DNA of 64,000 bases from Bubalus kerabau (Eukaryota > Chordata > Mammalia > Artiodactyla > Bovidae): contig NC_073630.1 of the NCBI RefSeq assembly GCF_029407905.1, positions 55,391,001 through 55,455,000 of the forward strand, read 5' to 3'. This document shows, one piece after another, positions 23,271-34,097 of the stretch (within the stretch, counting starts at the first letter, position 1; each line of letters begins with the position of its first letter). Both the position numbers and the translations under genes were made by a program. The notes beneath the pieces were generated by a model. That model was not told the DNA's origin. It saw nothing but the letters and a program-made list of their open reading frames with translations, and did no database searches.

Positions 23271-23479
23271 TGTGTCTTATGACACAGTGGTAGAGAATCT
23301 GCTTTCCAAGCAGGAGATGCAGGTTCAATTCCCAGGGCTGGAATCCCCTGGAAAAGGAAGTGGCAACCCACTCTTGTATTCTTGCCTGGGAAATCCCATG
23401 GACAGAGAATTCTGGTGGACTATTCAGTCCATGAGGTTACAAAAGTCAGACATGACTTAGTGACTAAACATAACAACAG
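23271..23479 (+). mobile_element. Bov-tA SINE, diverged
   Basis: The first bases of the head are replaced (TGTGTCTTATGACACAG), then GGTAGAGAATCTGC and a full body with an AACAAC tail. Confidence 0.85.
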
Positions 23480-23989
23480 CGAATATTACAATGAGAGACA
23501 GACAATAAACAATGAAGAGTAAATTATATACTTTGCAAGAAAATCATGAACATTATGAAAAATGCTAGAGAATAAAGATAGAGTGACTCAGAAATAGGCT
23601 TGGTAGTAAATTTCAATTTTAAGTCAAGTAATCAGGGAAATTATATCTCATTGTCAACTTTTTGTGTGTTCCTTGAGCACAGTTTTCAGAGTGAAAATAT
23701 GATTGATCTAACTCAGGTTACTATAAATTTTCATTTTATACTCAGGCAGTTGAATAGTTTATGTGGCATTTTCTAAGTAGTCATACTCTTCTATAAATCT
23801 GTATATTATGATTTATTTATCATAAAAATACTAAACCAGAAATATCCTAATAAAAGTATTCCTTTGGTGAATACTTTAATATCAAAGATTATTAGTCTAT
23901 TTATCAAGAGCTCAGTTTTTAGTATACATACAAGGAGATTATACTTGATCACTTGCATTCTTTTTTTCCCAGCATCTTTTCCTGTATAT
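23480..23989. other. AT-rich stretch, nothing recognised
   Basis: No assignable repeat. It could contain further decayed ERV-L sequence downstream of the minus-strand pol piece. Confidence 0.35.
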
Positions 23990-24500
23990 AAATCACCAGA
24001 TAGATAGGGGCTTAATTTGTCCCCATTCAGAAATAAAAAGTCTGGTGTTCACCATCCTCCACCCTATCTAATTCACTGGTAAATATTGCCCTTAGGCCAA
24101 GTGAAAGATTCCCAGAATGATAAACACAACTTGAAACCATGACTAGTAGTTAGCTTCCCCAAAGGTGAATCATTAGCATATACTGTTTCATTTCATTTGT
24201 TTAGGTTATATGACTGGAAGATTTGGGGGGCAGTTAATAACCCGACAGGATTTGGAGCTACTTTCTTCCAAGACTTCAATATGAATGTTTCTTCTGATAC
24301 CAGTCAAGCTAATGACTTTTCCTGAACATTGTCCTCTAAGGAGGGAACTATCACAATATCATCAATATAGTGCTATTACTCGTATTAATGGATACCAAAT
24401 CCAAGTCTTGCCTCCATAGATTATGGCAACAGGCTGATGAACAATGTATAATGACTTTCATTCGTGAAAATGCAATATCTATCCAGTTATTCTGAGAGAT
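23990..24500 (-). pseudogene. ERV-L pol fragment, RT catalytic core, minus strand
   Basis: The minus strand reads CHNLWRQDLD from 24428 and, 59 bases on in a different frame, HYIDDIV with the YIDD catalytic box at 24369-24358. Those blocks have the order and spacing of ERV-L RT, so a one-base frameshift lies between them. Further down, an EWGQ block near 24020 resembles the connection region. Stops and shifts make it dead. It is complementary in content to the plus-strand RT start at 20351. Confidence 0.68.
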
Positions 24501-25423
24501 TGAGGTTTAAAAGATGGCAATGGATCCAAGTTTCTGATATCTGACATTATTTGGATTATAATTTCAATATACCTTCTGTTGAAGAGCAGATTTTTCCAGA
24601 GCAGAACCAAGATTCAGAGTATATCTCTTCTGAAAATGGAAAAGCCAAACAGAAGTCTCTACATAAATTTTAAAAAGAAAAACCATTCCCTAAAAGGGTA
24701 AATCTGAAGAATGTTTAAAGAACACATATACCTTTAATGAAAAATGATGTCTTTTAAATTTCTGAAAGCTTAGAGCCTAGCACAGTATCTTGAATATATT
24801 CAGTACTTACAAAATATCTTTTTATTGCTTGAATCAAAATAATAATTTCAATAAGTTAATTTTGGAATTACCATTTGGCTGGAGTGGGGATGGAGAGAAA
24901 GAAAACACAAAATGTTATTCCACTTTACCAGTCTACATTTAATAGAATCTTTCTGCTTAATGACTCCACCTCTCATGAGTACCTAAGCATGGCTCCTTCT
25001 GTTCTGAGCAATAACAGTGGCTGATGTCCTAATAAAGATGTGCTAAACTCTCTCAAACCCAAGTTGAGTTGTCAAACTGAAGAGCACATGCCAACTGCTG
25101 TCTCCTGTGTACTCAGGATTTAAACTATGTTCTGTCCACAGCAAAACAGTCTTCAAAAGGAATATATTACCATACTAGAGCAATATTGCATTTTTGGCAT
25201 ATCGTTGCATTTCACTATTGAGACAAAAAGCCTCTAAGTTTTTTGTTGTTGTTGTTTTTTGTTTTTAATTAAAAAAAATCATATTCTAAAGAGAACTGAA
25301 GCAAAAAGTGAAATTTTGGAAACTGTCATCTCTAAACTTTGCAAAAAACCATTATTTATGGCTATCATAAAGCCAATGGTAATTTATGTGAATTTATTTA
25401 TTAGTGGTGTCCTAGAAATAATA
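24501..25423. other. Unassigned stretch
   Basis: No clear repeat or exon. A TTG/T-rich run lies at 25240-25265. Upstream parts of the minus-strand ERV-L pol would be expected here but are too diverged to read. Confidence 0.35.
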
Positions 25424-25740
25424 GCCCTCATACCACAGTTGGTAAAGAATATGCCTGCAATGCTGGAGACCATGGTTTGATTCCTGGGTCAGGAAGATCC
25501 CCTGGAGAAGGGATAGGCTACCCACTCCAGTATTCTTGGGCTTCCTGTGTGGCTCAGCTAGTAAATAATCTGCCTGCAATTCAGGAGACCTGGGTTCGAT
25601 TCCTGGCTTGGAAAGATCCCCTGGAGAAGGGAAAGGCTACCCAATCCAGTGTTCTGGCCTGAGGAATTCCATGGACATAGTCCATGGGGTCTCAAAGAGT
25701 CAGACACAACTAAGTGACTTTCAAAAAAAAAAAAAAGAAA
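25424..25740 (+). mobile_element. Composite Bov-tA SINE with two tRNA heads
   Basis: A first head plus a short piece of body (to CCAGTATTCTT, 25424-25536) joins directly to a second head (GGGCTTCC) and complete body ending in an A-run at 25723-25737. The same junction recurs at 29822-29836 and, in reverse, at 53371-53386. Confidence 0.88.
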
Positions 25741-25812
25741 GAATAAATGATGTTTATTCTATGTTATATCAAATTTAAATTGTACTCAATATTCTTGCCT
25801 CTATTAATGTAT

Positions 25813-25930
25813 ATGAATATTGCAGTGGGTAGTCTATCCCTTCTCCAGCCAATCTTACTGACCCAGGAATCAAACTGGGGTCCCCTGCATTGCAGGCAGA
25901 TTCTTTACCAACTGAGCTATCAGGGAAGCC
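25813..25930 (-). mobile_element. Bov-tA SINE head, antisense, truncated
   Basis: Only the head and adjacent body remain, ending GCTATCAGGGAAGCC. Confidence 0.82.
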
Positions 25931-26077
25931 CAAATATATATGCAGTGTGTATTTATTGCAAATAAATATCTATATATTAATATATTTACATATATAGTTA
26001 TACATAAATATGGATGTATTTACTCATATTGAGATTATGTGTAATATACATATAACTATAGCTACACATTTTTATAT
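25931..26077. repeat. AT-rich TATATA/TACATA tract
   Basis: Irregular TA, TACA and TATTTA units between two retroelements. Confidence 0.6.
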
Positions 26078-26786
26078 CAGTTCAGTTCAGTTTAGTCGCT
26101 CAGTCATGTCTGACTCTTTGCGACCCCATGCACCACAGCATACCAGGCCTCCCTGTCCATCACCAACTTCCAGAGTCCACCCAAACCATGTCCATTGAGT
26201 TGGTGATGCCATCCAGCCATTTCATCCTCTGTCATCTCCTTCTCCTCCTGCCCTCAATCTTTCCCAGCATCAGGGTCTTTTCCAATGAGTCAGCTCTTCG
26301 CATCAGGTGGCCAAAGTATTGGACTTTCAGCTTCCACAATCAGTCCTTCCAATGGACACCCAGACTGATCTCCTTTAGAATGGACTGGTTGGATCTCCTT
26401 ATAGTCTAAGGGACTCTCAAGAGTCTTCTCCAACACCACAGCTCAAAAGCATCAATTCTTCGGTGCTCAGCTTTCTTTATAGTCCAACTCCCACATCCAT
26501 ACATGACCACTGGAAAAAACATAGCCTTGACTAGACATACCTTTGTTGACAAAGTAATGTCTCTGCTTTTTAATATGCTGTCTAGGTTGGTCATAACTTT
26601 CCTTCCAAGGAGTAAGCGTCTTTTAATTTCATTGCTGCAATCACCATCTGCAGTGATTTTGGAGCCCAAATAAATAAAGTTTGTCACTGTTTCCCCATCT
26701 ATTTCCCATGAAGTGATGGGACCAGATGCCATGATCTTTGTTTTCTGAATGTTGAGCTTTAAGCCAACTTTTTCACTCTTCTCTTT
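26078..26786 (-). mobile_element. BovB LINE 3' end, antisense (younger variant)
   Basis: 3' terminus to just past the AGCCAACTTTTTCACTC block. GGACACCCAG near 26356 marks the younger class. An imperfect TSD (ACATTTTTATAT, 26066-26077, against CATTTTTGTATAT, 26787-26799) is likely. Confidence 0.92.
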
Positions 26787-27001
26787 CATTTTTGTATATA
26801 TTTAAATAAATATATTTAAATTTTGCCCAGTAAGGTAATAGTGCTAATTCTTATTCTTTTAATTTCATCCAGATGGAAAAAACAGAGTACTTCTAATATT
26901 TCTTTTTATCAAAGACAGTGAAATCTCAGTTTGAAGAGGCAAGGTGACATCATCATAAAAATTTGACTGATAATGGATGAAACTACATGGATGAAAGAAA
27001 G

Positions 27002-27636
27002 AAGTTATTATTGTTCAGTTGCTAAGCAGTGTTTGACTCTTTGTGACCCCATGGACTGGGAACACACCAGGCTTACCTGTCCTTCACTCTCTGCTCTTCG
27101 CATCAGGTGGCCAGAGTATTGGAGCTTCAGCTTCAGCATCAGTTGTTTCAGTGAATATTCAGGGTAGGTTTCCTTTAGGATTGCTTGGTTTAATCTCCTT
27201 GCAGTCCAATAGATTCTCAAGAGTGTTCTCCAGTACCGCAGTTCTAAAGCACCAATTTTTTGGTGCTCAGCCTTCTTTATGGTCCAGCTCTCACATCTGT
27301 TCATGACTACTGGAAAAACCATAATTTTGACTATAGTTCAGCTGAGTGATGTCTCTGTTTTTTAATATAATGCCTATGTTTGTCATAGCTTTTCTTCCAA
27401 GGAGGAAGAGTCTTTTAACTTCATGGCTGCAGTCATCATCTGCAGTGATTTTGGAGCCCAAGAAAAGAAAATTCGTTGCTATTTCCATTTATTTCCCATC
27501 TATTGCCATGAAGTGATGGGACTGTATACCATGATTTTTGTTTTTTGAATGTTGAGTTTTAAGCCAGCATTTTCATTTTCCTCTTTCACCATCATCAAGA
27601 AGCTCTTTAGTTCCTCTTTGCTTCCTGCCATTAGAA
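27002..27636 (-). mobile_element. BovB LINE 3' end, antisense (older variant)
   Basis: Carries GAATATTCAGG near 27150 and an internal deletion at about 27085-27095 that removes roughly 150 bases of the 3' region. It is truncated at the segment encoding the sequence after YADD. Confidence 0.9.
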
Positions 27637-27929
27637 TGAGAACCCCATGGACAGGATGAAAAGACACAAAGAAAGGAGAGGCAGGTATCAAGTCTAAAGC
27701 ATTCTTTTGCTTTCTCTTAAGTTGACTCCTCAATAGTAGATCCTGAAATAGAGATTCTTGTGCAAGGTATGACTGAGGAAATATCCTCTGGTGAAAACTG
27801 AACAGAAGTGACGATAGGAATAGGACCAAATCTGGGGAGGGGAAGAAGCTTGGAATTGGTTTGGGAAATTTAGCTTTGCTATTACAATTGCCTGTAAGTT
27901 TTATGTATTTTTTATTTTTAAAGTATTTT

Positions 27930-28569
27930 AACTGATGTTTTAATGATTTTAAATGTATAAATAATTACAAGATAGTATAGTTTTCATGTCTCTCATACCC
28001 AATTTCTCCCATTATTAATATCTTATATTAGCATATTTATTACAATGAACCTATATTGATAGATTATTATTAAAGTTCATACTTTATTGAGATTTCCTTG
28101 GTTTTAATACATAGCCTCTTTTTTTCTCATGATAAAATCATGTCTCTTTAGAGATATTCGCAATGTCTTTTTAGGCTTCACTTACCTATGACAGTGTCTC
28201 AAACTTCCTTCTTTGTACTGGTTTTGGTTCTTTTTGAGGAGAATTGTTCAGTTGTTGATCTTTTAGTTGTTTTTTTTTATAGGATGGCCCTAAAAAATTA
28301 GAATTTTTCTGATGCTTTTGTCATGATTAGACTGAGGTTATGAGTTTGGGAGATGGAATCACAAATGTAAAGTGGCAGTTTAATCACATTATGTAAAGGC
28401 TAAATGCTGTCCACTTGATTTAGCTCATTTGATGTTGACCTTGATCCCTTTACTGATGTAGTTTTGCTAACTTTCTCCACTGGAAAGCTATTATTTTTTC
28501 TATACTGTACTATTTAGAAGAAGTTACTATGCACAGCCCACACTAAGGAGAATGTTAGGCTATTTTCCT
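27930..28569 (-). mobile_element. L1M LINE 3' region, antisense, segment 1
   Basis: Matches the mammal-wide L1M 3' sequence by eye (ACAGTGTCTCAAACTTCCTT, CATGATTAGACTGAGGTTATG, GTACTATTTAGAAGAAG). It is continuous with segments 2-4 across three later insertions. Confidence 0.75.
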
Positions 28570-28792
28570 TTGTGTGCACGCTAAGTCGCTTCAGTTGTGT
28601 TGGATTCTTTGCAACCCTATGGACCATAGTCTGCCAGGCTTATCTGTCTAGGCCATTCTGCAGGCAAGAATACTGGAATGGATTGCCATGCCTACTCAAG
28701 GGATTCTTCCTGACCCAGGGGTTGAACCTTTGTCTCTTATGCTCCTGAATGAGGGCATAGCTTCTTTACCACTAGTGCCACTTGGGAAGCCC
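28570..28792 (-). mobile_element. Bov-tA SINE, antisense, inside L1M
   Basis: Complete body and head ending CTTGGGAAGCCC. It separates L1M segments 1 and 2 without loss of order. Confidence 0.88.
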
Positions 28793-28974
28793 AGCCTTTC
28801 CTTAGGATAGAGTATTTGCATAAGTGATTTATAATGCTTTGCATGGGAGATTTTTTATTTTCAGTTTTTTATTCAGTCATCATTTATATCAATATAGACA
28901 TACAGTTGTTTATTTTATATTTTGGCTTATAATCCAATACTACTTTACATATTTTCCTCACTTTTTTCTAGTTT
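28793..28974 (-). mobile_element. L1M LINE, antisense, segment 2
   Basis: Continues the L1M order (AGAGTATTTGCATAAG, GCATGGGAGATTTTTT, TTATAATCCAATACTAC). Confidence 0.7.
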
Positions 28975-29222
28975 TTTTTTTTTAATTTCATATGGAGTAT
29001 AGTTGATTAACAGTGTTGTATTAATTTTAGGTATGTAGCACAGTGATTCATTTACACATATTATGTATCAATTCTTTTTTTAGATTGTTTTCCCATTTAG
29101 GTTGTAACATAATATTGATCACAGTTCCCTCTAATATACAGTAGGTCCTAATTGATTATCCGTTCTAAATGTAGCAGTAGGTACATGTCAGTCCCATACT
29201 CCCTATCTAGTCCCATTTTACT
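28975..29222 (-). mobile_element. L1 3' UTR fragment, antisense, inside L1M
   Basis: Starts with the complement of a poly-A tail (T-run 28973-28983). AGTTGATTAACAGTGTTG, GTGATTCATTTACACATA and ATACAGTAGGTCCTAATTG then follow, as in the older artiodactyl L1 3' UTR. Confidence 0.75.
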
Positions 29223-29705
29223 TTTTGGGTATTCTTTCATTTGGCTCCATCTATATGGTGTCTGTCTTCTTTCTTTGCTTTCTTCCTCTCCTCTCCTAGA
29301 ACCTCTATGCTTTTAAACACTACAAAATGCTCCAGGCTCATCTTGCATATTGTGTTACCCAGTCCTGAATCATCCAAGTCTTCAGGGAACTCTGACTCCT
29401 TTTATGGAAGAATGCTATTAGAAATCAGCATCTGAGTGCTGCTTGTGTCATTGCTTTCGGAGAGTCTCAGCTGGCAGAACAGGACAATATATGTGTGTAA
29501 ACTAAAATGTGGCTCTCTCTCTATATATATATACATATATATTTCAACCCAACCATCTGTGCCTATATTAAGCTAAATACAGTTTATACTGATAATTCCA
29601 ACTCTCTAATTTATTACCACATGAATCTCTGTAGCTTTCTTCTTACTTATCCATAAATTTCCCTCTAATAGTGAGAAACCTGGTTACGACTTTCCACTTC
29701 CTTAA
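29223..29705 (-). mobile_element. L1M LINE, antisense, segment 3
   Basis: Resumes L1M with ACAAAATGCTCCAGGCTCAT and GTGAGAAACCTGG. A TATATA run at 29522-29541 sits where L1M carries a TA-rich segment. Confidence 0.72.
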
Positions 29706-29711
29706 ATTTTC

Positions 29712-30020
29712 AATTCCCTGGTAGCTCAGCTGTTAAAGAATCTGCCTGCAATGCAGGAGATCGTGGTTCAATTTCTGGGTCAGGAAGACCCACTGCAGAA
29801 AGGATAGGCTACTCACTCCAGGATTCTTGGGCTTCCCTGGTGGCTCAGCTGGTAAAGAATCCACCTGCAATGTGGAAGACCTGGGTTTGATTCCTGGGTT
29901 GAAAAGATCCCCTGGAGAAGGGAAAGGCTACCAACTCCAGTATTCTGGCCTGGAGAATTCCATGGACTATACAGTCTATGGGATGTCAGAGTCAGACAAG
30001 ACTGAGTGACTTTCACTTTC
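29712..30020 (+). mobile_element. Composite Bov-tA SINE with two tRNA heads, inside L1M
   Basis: Head plus partial body (to about 29828), then a second head and full body ending CTTTCACTTTCAC. It has the same head-to-head-unit junction (GATTCTTGGGCTTCCC) as the 25.4-kb copy. Confidence 0.88.
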
Positions 30021-30915
30021 ACATATTTATAGCAGTATTAGAATTATTAGCCTTTATTCCCATGAGGGAAAATGTTATTAATTAGAATACAGTGTTTATC
30101 TGCACATCCTTTTGCCTTTAGTATTACAGATTCCAAACACTTCTATAATTATATATGTTAGCACCATTTTCTCTCCATCTGCTTCAACAAATTTGTTGCA
30201 TACATTTATAATACAGTTAGTTTCTTGTCACATTCTGCATTTCTTCCTACATTCCCCAAAATCCTAAATATTTTTTTTAATTAACATACATTAAAGTTCA
30301 CTTCTTGTGCCATAAAGTTCTTTGGGTTTTGACAATGCATAATGCCGTTTATTCATCATTCCACTATTATATAGAATAGTTTCCCAAACCAAAATAAATA
30401 AATAAATAACCTGCACTTCGTTTGTATCACCTTATCTATGGCCCGAGTGTCCCTGATAAGTGACCACTGATTTGGTTATTGTGTTTAAAGCTTTGACTTT
30501 TCCAAAATATCATATAGTTGAAATTTGATTGGCATTTTTCATTTACCAATATTTGTGAAATGACCACTTTTTTGCATTCATATTTTAATAGCTCTCTTCT
30601 TTTTACAATTAAAATATTATATTGTATAAATGTATGATAGTTTTTTATACTTTCACTTATTTGGTGATGTCTTGGTTGCATCCATTCACATGCAGGGTTT
30701 TGTATTACCCATAGATTTCATATCAGTTGGGTAGATTACCAGAAGCACTATTTTTGGATCATATGGTAAGGCTATGTTTGGGTTTGTAAAAAGTTACCAA
30801 ATTATCTTCCAAAGTGAGCTATATAATTTTCATCCCCATCAGTAATGAATGAGAATTCTTTTTATTCTTCATCCTTGCTAGTTGTTTTTTTTTTTTAATT
30901 TTTATCATGCCAATA
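30021..30915 (-). mobile_element. L1M LINE, antisense, segment 4
   Basis: GACAATGCATAATGCC, CCAAAATATCATATAGTTG, GATCATATGGTAAGGCTATG and CCAAATTATCTTCCAAAGTG follow the internal L1M 3' order. An AAAT run at 30395-30411 is a local expansion. Confidence 0.75.
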
Positions 30916-31541
30916 GATTTACAGTGACATTTCATCATGCTGTCACTGGATCTCCCTGGAGTTTTTAACTTTCAGAATTTTCCAGACAAAGCCTCTAGCA
31001 ATTTATAAATTACAGTTCAGGTTTTCCTACCCCTGGCACTGGTTCCCACAGCAGTTTCCACTTGTGACTGTTTGTCTTCCTGTGTTTCTCTAATCTTGGG
31101 GCAGTGGCTTGCCCTGTATCCTCATCTTAAATATCCAAGAGGAGTTGGTTTCTTAAACTGTTCAGCTTCTTAAATGTAGTTCAAAGATATTGAAAACTTC
31201 TAAGATTACATGTGAAACATGAAGTCTGAATACTAGGAGGCTGTGATTAGGTGAATTGTCTTATTGAAAATAAATTAACAAAATATGTTAAAAGATTTTC
31301 AATTTTATTAAAAAATAGAGATTTTTATTTGTGTCTAAATATTTTTCCATATAATTGGAAAAGATATAACATACAAAAATTATGGCAGAAAGGAGAGACT
31401 GCCAATTTTACCAATCTTATTTGCAAAAGTAAATGGATTAGCATAGGATAAAGGCTAATGTTATGTTATCATAATAGATATAAGGTTTTTATAATCTATT
31501 ATCAAAATTTGACAGAAGAGAGAAATTATATATACATATAT
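30916..31541. other. Possible further L1M sequence, otherwise unassigned
   Basis: 30930-31240 faintly resembles upstream L1M sequence (GGGGCAGTGGCTTGCCCTGT, GTTGGTTTCTTAA), but this is not firm. 31250-31541 is AT-rich with no call. Confidence 0.35.
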
Positions 31542-33127
31542 CAGTTCAGTTCAGTTGCTCAGTCATGTCCAACTCTTTGCATTCCCATGAACTGGAGTAC
31601 ACCAGCCTCCCAGTCCATCACCAACTCCCAGAGTTCACCCAAACCCAAGTCCATCGAGTCGGTGAAGCCATCCAACCATCTCATCCTCTGTCGTCCCCTT
31701 CTCCTCCTGCCCTCAATCAATCCCAGCATCAGGGTCTTTTCCAATGAGTCAGCTCTTCACTGCAGGTGGCCAAAGTATTGGACTTTCAGCTTCCACATCA
31801 GTCCTTCTAATGGACACCCAGGACTGATCTCCTTTAGGATGGACTGGTTGGATCTCCTTGCAGTCCAAGGGACTCTCAAGAGTCTTCTCCAACACCACAG
31901 TTCAAAAGCATCGATTCTTCAGCTCTCAGCTTTCTTTACAGTCCAACTCTCACATCCATACATGACCACTGGAAAAACCATAGCCTTGACTAGATGGACC
32001 TTTGCTGGCAAAGTAATGTCTCTGCTTTTTAATATGCTATCTAGGTTGGTATAACTTTCCTTTCAAGGAGTAAGTGTCTTTTAATTTCATGGCTGCAATC
32101 ACCACCTGCAGTGATTTTGGATCCCAGAAAAATAAAGTCTGACACTGTTTCCACTGTTTTCCCATCTATTTCCCATGAAGTGATGGGACCAGATGCCATG
32201 ATCTTAATTTTCTGAATGCTGAGCTTTAAGCCAACTTTTTCACTCTCCTCTTTCACTTTCATCAAGAAGCTCTTTAATTCTTCTTCACTTTCTGTCATAA
32301 GGCTGGTGTCATCTGCATATCTGAAGTTACTGATATTTCTCCTGGCAATCTTGATTCCAGCTTGTGCTTTCTCCAGCCCAGCGTTTCTCATGACATACAT
32401 ACTCTGCATATAAGTTAAATAAACAGGGTGACAATAGACAGCCTTGACATACTCCTTTTCCTATTTGGAACCAGTCTATTGTTCCATGTCAAGTTCTAAC
32501 TGTTGCTTCCTGACCTGCATACAGGTTTCTCAAGATGCAGGTCAGGTGGTCTGGTATGCCCATCTCTTTTGGAATTTTCCACAGTTTATTGTGATCCACA
32601 CAGTCAAAGGCTTTGGCATAGTCAATAAAGCAGAAATAGATGTTTTTCTGGAACTCTCTTGCTTTTTCCATGATCCAGTGGATGTTGGCAATTTGAGCTC
32701 TGGTTCCTCTGCCTTTTCTAAAACCAGCTTGAACATCTGGAAGTTCAGAGTTCATGTATTGCTGAAGCTTGGCTTGGAGAATTTTGAGCATTACTTTACT
32801 AGCGTGTGAGATGAGTGCAATTGTGCAGTAGTTTGAGCATTCTTTGGCATTGCCTGTCTTTGGAATTGGAATGAAAACGGACCTTTTCCAGTCCTGTGGC
32901 CACTGCTGAGTTTTCCAAATTTGCTGGCATATTGAGTGCAGCACTTTCACAGCATCATCTTTCAGGATTTCAAATTGCTCAACTGATATTCCATCACCTT
33001 CACTAGCTTTGTTCATAGTGATGCTTCCTAAGGCCCACTTGACTTCACATTGCAGGATGTCTGGCTCTAGGTCAGTGATCACACCATCATGATTATCTAG
33101 GTCATGAAGATCTTTTTTGTACAGTTC
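31542..33127 (-). mobile_element. BovB LINE, antisense, 1.6 kb (younger variant)
   Basis: The longest uninterrupted BovB copy in the window, from the 3' terminus through the RT to the segment ending CTTTTTTGTACAGTTCT. GGACACCCAGG near 31812 marks the younger class. It is 5'-truncated, so the endonuclease is missing. Confidence 0.94.
32041..33082 (-). pseudogene. BovB ORF2 RT remnant with intact YADD box
   Basis: Two open minus-strand stretches lie in different frames: 33082-32489 (197 codons, RT fingers and palm start, with an FIDYAKAFDCVDH block) and 32409-32041 (122 codons, containing YADD at 32319-32308). The sequence between them (32410-32488) carries the GxxQGC region and the shift that separates the frames. 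The catalytic aspartates are kept, but the frame break and missing N-terminus make it inactive. The 198-codon plus-strand frame over it is a shadow. Confidence 0.88.
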
Positions 33128-33430
33128 TATATATATGCAAATTTAAAAGCAAACTAATCTAGTTATAATAAACTGTTGGTAAAGAGGAGATGAGAATAGA
33201 AATATACACTCAGGCACTGTCTTATATTTGTGGGCCTCTGTAGAAAAGGGACTGAACTGTTCACTGCACATAAAGAGAAGAATACAACACCTAATATATG
33301 TATACAAATAGATATCAAAGATATTTCATAAATTGGTGAGCCATACAGGTTTTTTTTTTCTCAAGTTCATGAATTTTTTTGAGCAATAAGTGAGATAATA
33401 GAGATTTTTCATGAAGAGAAACATGCTGCT
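33128..33430. other. AT-rich stretch, nothing recognised
   Basis: A T-run lies at 33350-33359. No repeat or exon recognised. Confidence 0.4.
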
Positions 33431-33440
33431 AGGGAAAAAC

Positions 33441-33699
33441 TCCCATACTTTGGCCACCTCATGTGAAGAGTTGACTCATCGGAAGTCTGTTGACTCATTG
33501 GAAGTCTCTGATGCTCGGAGGGATTGGAGGCAGGAGGAAAAGGGGATGACATAGGATGAGATGGCTGGATGGCATCACTGACTCGATGGACGTGAGTCTG
33601 AGTGAACTCCAGGAGTTGGTGATGGACAGGGAGGCCTGGCGTGCTGTGATTCATGGGGTTGCAAAGAGTCAGACATGACTGAGTGACTGAACTGAACTG
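33441..33699 (+). mobile_element. BovB LINE 3' end, sense, 10-bp TSD
   Basis: AGGGAAAAAC flanks it at 33431-33440 and 33700-33709. Only the last 260 bases were copied. A 19-base direct duplication (33470-33488 and 33489-33507, one mismatch) lies inside. Confidence 0.92.
33470..33507 (+). repeat. 19-bp tandem duplication inside BovB
   Basis: GTTGACTCATCGGAAGTCT is followed at once by the same unit with T for C at position 11. Other BovB copies here have it once. Confidence 0.85.
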
Positions 33700-33766
33700 A
33701 GGGAAAAACAAGGCATCCCCAAAGAGTGAAAAACCATAGAATGAAACCTGCCATAAGTCATAATTA

Positions 33767-34097
33767 GGGCTTTTCTGGTGGCTCAGTGGTAAAAAATCTG
33801 CCTGTCAATGCAGAAGACACAGGTTCCATTCCTGATCTGGGAGTATCCCACATTTAGCAGAGTACATAAACCTGTGTGCCACGACTACTGAACTTGTGTT
33901 CTAGAGCCTAAGAGGCACAACTGCTGAAGTCTATGTGCCCTGTAGTGCACGCTCTACAATAAGAGAAGCCACGGCAATGATGCACCCATGCACTGCTACT
34001 AGAGAGTAGCCTCAACTTGCCCCAGTGAGAGAAAGCTCACAAGCAGTGAACACTGCACAGCAAAATAAATAAATAAACAATTCTTCATTAAAAAAAA
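33767..34097 (+). mobile_element. CHR-type tRNA-Glu SINE
   Basis: The head resembles Bov-tA (GGCTTTTCTGGTGGCTCAG), but the body is the older cetartiodactyl CHR sequence (GGAGTATCCCACATTTAGCAG, GCCACGGCAATGATGCACCC). An AAAT and poly-A tail runs from 34060 to 34097. Confidence 0.85.

Noticed and set aside
31458..32054. 198-residue plus-strand open frame
   Set aside because: Antisense reading of the BovB 3' region; the coding sense of that element is the minus strand.
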